From Acidovorax sp. SUPP3334 (GTDB lineage: Bacteria > Pseudomonadota > Gammaproteobacteria > Burkholderiales > Burkholderiaceae_C), in assembly GCF_030159055.1 (NCBI RefSeq), contig NZ_BQXQ01000004.1:62001-126000 (forward strand): a stretch of 64,000 bases of DNA, in the 5' to 3' direction. A program made the position numbers and the translations under genes. Shown piece after piece: positions 61,698 through 64,000 of this stretch. Below the pieces are notes generated by a model. It ran no database searches. It saw nothing but the letters and a program-made list of their open reading frames with translations, and was not told the origin of the DNA. How positions within the stretch are numbered: the stretch's first letter is position 1; every line of letters starts with the position of its first letter.

Positions 61698-64000
61698 ATG
61701 AGGTTCGTATGGGCCGCCTGCATTGCATTGCAGGCCATGGGTTATTGGGGCGTGGCAGAGGCAGGGGAGATCGACAGAAGCAAGCCGTTTGGGTATGGCA
61801 TCGACGAAGAGGCCCCGCTGGCGCCGGTGATGCGATACACGGTCCTGTCCAGCACGGTGGCGGGCGTGTGCGGCGCGTTGCCAGCCGAATATGGGCCGAC
61901 CCAGTTTTGCGCGCGGTCCAGCTATGGGCGCAATTTCTGTACAGGGATTCCTTCCCTGGGCCCCGATCCTTGCGAGCATGTGGAGGGATTTGGCCCCGGC
62001 ATCGCGCCCATCTGCAACCGGCCCAAGAACGAGCACCCCGAATACCTCTACAACCCGGCGGGCTGGACCGAAAGCCGGCCCAAATACGACATCGCCACCG
62101 ACAAATTCTCCTGCGTGTGCCTGGGCGCGGAACGCGGGGATGTCCGCGATTCGGAAACCAGCGGCTGGTGCGGCCCCAAGCAATGGATCGACCCCGATCC
62201 GCCACCACCGCCCCCGCCCCCACCCCCGCCGCCGCCACCTCCTCCCCCACCCCCACCGCCCCTGCCGCCGCCACCGCCCCCGGTGCCGCCGCCCGGCGAC
62301 GGCTACCGGGGCGTCTCCGCCTTTCCGGGCGGGCAGGACGGCATGTGCGTGGGCGACCCCGTCATTCCCGCCACCGGCGAGAACTTCCAGGAGATCGTGG
62401 ACCACCAGGACCCGTGGGGCGGCAGCCTGGACTTCGTGCGCATCTACCGCAGCCACTGGGCACTGGACGCCGCCCGCGCCAGCCGGGGCTTCGGCCGCCA
62501 GTGGGGCCACAACCACGCCATCAGCCTGCGGGTGTCCGAAGGCGTTGCGACCGTCATCTTCGGCAACGGCGAGGAACGGGGCTTTCAGCGCGCAGGCGCC
62601 CAGCAGGACTGGGTGGGCGATCAGCGCAGCGACACCCTGTCCCAGGCCGATGGTCTGTGGCGCTTTCGCAACGCCAGCGACGACTCCGTGCTCACCTTCG
62701 ACAGCGCGGGCAAGCTCCTGAGCCGAAAGGCGCGCAACGGCTGGGTCACCACCTACGGGTACACCTACGGGCGCCTGACCACCATCACCAATGCCTTCGG
62801 CGAGACCCTCACCCTCGTCTGGGGCCAGCGGCAGATCGAGCAGATCATCACCCCCGACTACAAAACCACCACCTACCAGTACAGCTACCAGGAAGGCGTG
62901 GGCGACCGGCTGGTGTGGTCCCGCCTGCAGGACAAGTACCAGAAGACCTACCTGTACGAAGACAGCGGCAACCCGTTTCTGCTGACCGCCATCGTCGATG
63001 AGGACGGCAACCGCTTCGCCCAGTTCAGCTACGACGCGCTGGGCCGCACGCTCCGGGCCGCGCATGCGGGCGACGCGCTGGCGCACCAGTTCGACTACAC
63101 CGACATCGCCTCCGGCCAGGTGGGCGTCAAAGACCCGCTGGGCCAGAGCCGCCGGTACGGCTACACCGTGCAGAACAAGGCGCTGGCCGTCACCAGCGCC
63201 TCGTCGGCGCCGGGGCTGGCCTACCGCGCGATCAACCGCCGGGTGCAGAACGCCGCCGGCCTCGTCACGGCGGAAGTGGACTTCGCTGGCCGCCAGACCA
63301 CCTACGAATGGGACAACGACCGCCAGCTGCCCCTGCTGGCCACCCACGCCAAGGGCACCGCGCAGGAGCGCCGGATCGCCACGCAGTGGCACCCCGCCTA
63401 CCGCCTGCCCGTCAAGGTCACCGATGGCAGCCGCGTCACCGAATACACCTACGACGCGGACGGCAACGTCCTCACCGAGCGGGTGTACGACGCCAGCCTG
63501 CCCGACGGCGCGGCCAAGGCCGCCGTGCGCCGATGGGAATACAAGGGTGGCCTGGTCACCGCAGAAACCGATGCCCTGGGCGTGCGGCGCACCTACACCT
63601 ACCACAGCGACACGCCCCTGGTGTTCGAATCCACCGACCCGTTCGGGCGGCGCACCAACCACAGCTACAGCGATGGCCGCCTGGTGGGCAAGCGCCTGCC
63701 CAACGGCCTGGAAATCCAGTACACCTATGGCCGCAACCCCTGGGGCCTGCTCAACTACGCCAGCGCGCTGGAGCTCCGCTGGAACTACGAGTACAACGCC
63801 ATCGGCAAGCTGTCGCGCACGACGCAGCCGGACGGCTACCAGATCGACTACGCCTACGACGGCGCGCACCGGCTGGCCTCGTGGAAGGACAACCGGGGCG
63901 CCTCGGGCAGCTATGGGTACGACCTGTTCAACAACGTCATCCTGCAGGAAGTCAAAGACGCCACGGGCCAGACCGTGTGGCGCCAGGAGCGGGGCATCAA
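61698..64000 (+). CDS. secreted RHS/YD-repeat protein, 5' part only
   Basis: Open frame from ATG (GGGGAGGGGG ribosome binding site) to the window end, 767 codons seen. Residues 1-22 form a Sec signal peptide (MRFVWAACIALQAMGYWGVA). A Cys-rich domain of about 150 residues follows, then a run of about 30 prolines, then a DUF6531-type start (GDPVIPATGENFQEIVDHQD) and YD repeats (YDALGRTLRAAHAGDALAHQ, YTYDADGNVLTERVYDASLP). RHS proteins with N-terminal export signals are often polymorphic toxins or adhesins; the toxic or variable C-terminus lies beyond the window. Confidence 0.9.
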   Translation, partial: MRFVWAACIALQAMGYWGVAEAGEIDRSKPFGYGIDEEAPLAPVMRYTVLSSTVAGVCGALPAEYGPTQFCARSSYGRNFCTGIPSLGPDPCEHVEGFGPGIAPICNRPKNEHPEYLYNPAGWTESRPKYDIATDKFSCVCLGAERGDVRDSETSGWCGPKQWIDPDPPPPPPPPPPPPPPPPPPPPPLPPPPPPVPPPGDGYRGVSAFPGGQDGMCVGDPVIPATGENFQEIVDHQDPWGGSLDFVRIYRSHWALDAARASRGFGRQWGHNHAISLRVSEGVATVIFGNGEERGFQRAGAQQDWVGDQRSDTLSQADGLWRFRNASDDSVLTFDSAGKLLSRKARNGWVTTYGYTYGRLTTITNAFGETLTLVWGQRQIEQIITPDYKTTTYQYSYQEGVGDRLVWSRLQDKYQKTYLYEDSGNPFLLTAIVDEDGNRFAQFSYDALGRTLRAAHAGDALAHQFDYTDIASGQVGVKDPLGQSRRYGYTVQNKALAVTSASSAPGLAYRAINRRVQNAAGLVTAEVDFAGRQTTYEWDNDRQLPLLATHAKGTAQERRIATQWHPAYRLPVKVTDGSRVTEYTYDADGNVLTERVYDASLPDGAAKAAVRRWEYKGGLVTAETDALGVRRTYTYHSDTPLVFESTDPFGRRTNHSYSDGRLVGKRLPNGLEIQYTYGRNPWGLLNYASALELRWNYEYNAIGKLSRTTQPDGYQIDYAYDGAHRLASWKDNRGASGSYGYDLFNNVILQEVKDATGQTVWRQERGI

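Noticed and set aside
61557-63869. 770-aa minus-strand open frame opposite the RHS gene
   Set aside because: The plus strand gives a signal peptide, poly-proline stalk and YD repeats; the opposite frame is low-complexity Gly/Val/Ala and has no motif.

Overview
The window is GC-rich chromosomal DNA from a plant-pathogenic betaproteobacterium of the Acidovorax/Paracidovorax type (Comamonadaceae). Three things support this: a complete Hrp2-class type III secretion (T3S) cluster with Xanthomonas/Ralstonia-style genes (hrpX, hrpG, hrcC-V, hrpB1-B7, hpaA, hpaB, hpaP, hpaH); PIP-box promoters; and a trpE-chorismate mutase / trpG-lysE-trpD-trpC background. The assignment comes from gene content and protein recognition only; no database search was run.

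Layout. (1) 1-2840: a reactive-chlorine / methionine-oxidation defence locus on the minus strand (cytochrome b yedZ1-like, molybdoenzyme yedY1-like, Met-rich peptide mrpX, ECF sigma sigF, anti-sigma nrsF), followed by a chalcone-isomerase-fold exported protein (3069-3665). (2) 3805-5828: a trp leader peptide, trpE and an AroQ chorismate mutase. (3) 5872-42420: the hrp island. hrpX and hrpG are divergent at its left edge. An eight-gene minus-strand operon runs hrcU-hrcV-hpaP-hrcQ-hrcR-hrcS-hpaA-hpaB. hrpB7-hrcT is divergent from hrcU. An effector block follows: harpin-pectate lyase, chaperone plus 732-aa effector or translocator, GALA-like LRR protein, and a GNAT + diiron-hydrolase pair. Next comes a long minus-strand run hrcC-hrcD-hrpD6-HrpB1-like-pilin-pilin paralogue-hrpB1-hrpB2-hrcJ-hrpB4-hrcL-hrcN. 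Divergent from hrcC are a SAM methyltransferase and the lytic transglycosylase hpaH. At the right edge lies an unfamiliar four-gene minus-strand operon with a Gly-rich repeat protein. (4) 42947-46193: trpG, lysE, trpD, trpC. The T3S island therefore sits between the two halves of a trp operon. (5) 46263-51626: ung and two tandem XopP/RipH-like effectors behind a perfect PIP box. (6) 51664-64000: housekeeping and accessory genes (degenerate LysR, Bug receptor, gamma-glutamyltransferase, EamA transporter, queA, degenerate AraC, HD-GYP protein, recG) and the start of a large RHS/YD-repeat protein cut by the window end.

How the genes work together. HrpG and HrpX should switch on PIP-box promoters. 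I could place full or near-full PIP boxes with correctly spaced -10 elements in front of hrcU (spacer one base longer), hrpB7, hrcC, the methyltransferase-hpaH pair, the GALA-like LRR gene and the XopP-like pair. Weaker candidates precede the harpin and the Gly-rich repeat protein. These promoters build the secretion apparatus (HrcC/D/J/R/S/T/U/V/Q/L/N), the pilus, the export-control proteins (HpaA/B/P) and the exported cargo. Less usual features are tandem pilin-like paralogues, three HrpB1-like proteins, in-frame repeat expansions in several Hrp proteins, and a possibly lysine-methylating enzyme under HrpX control.
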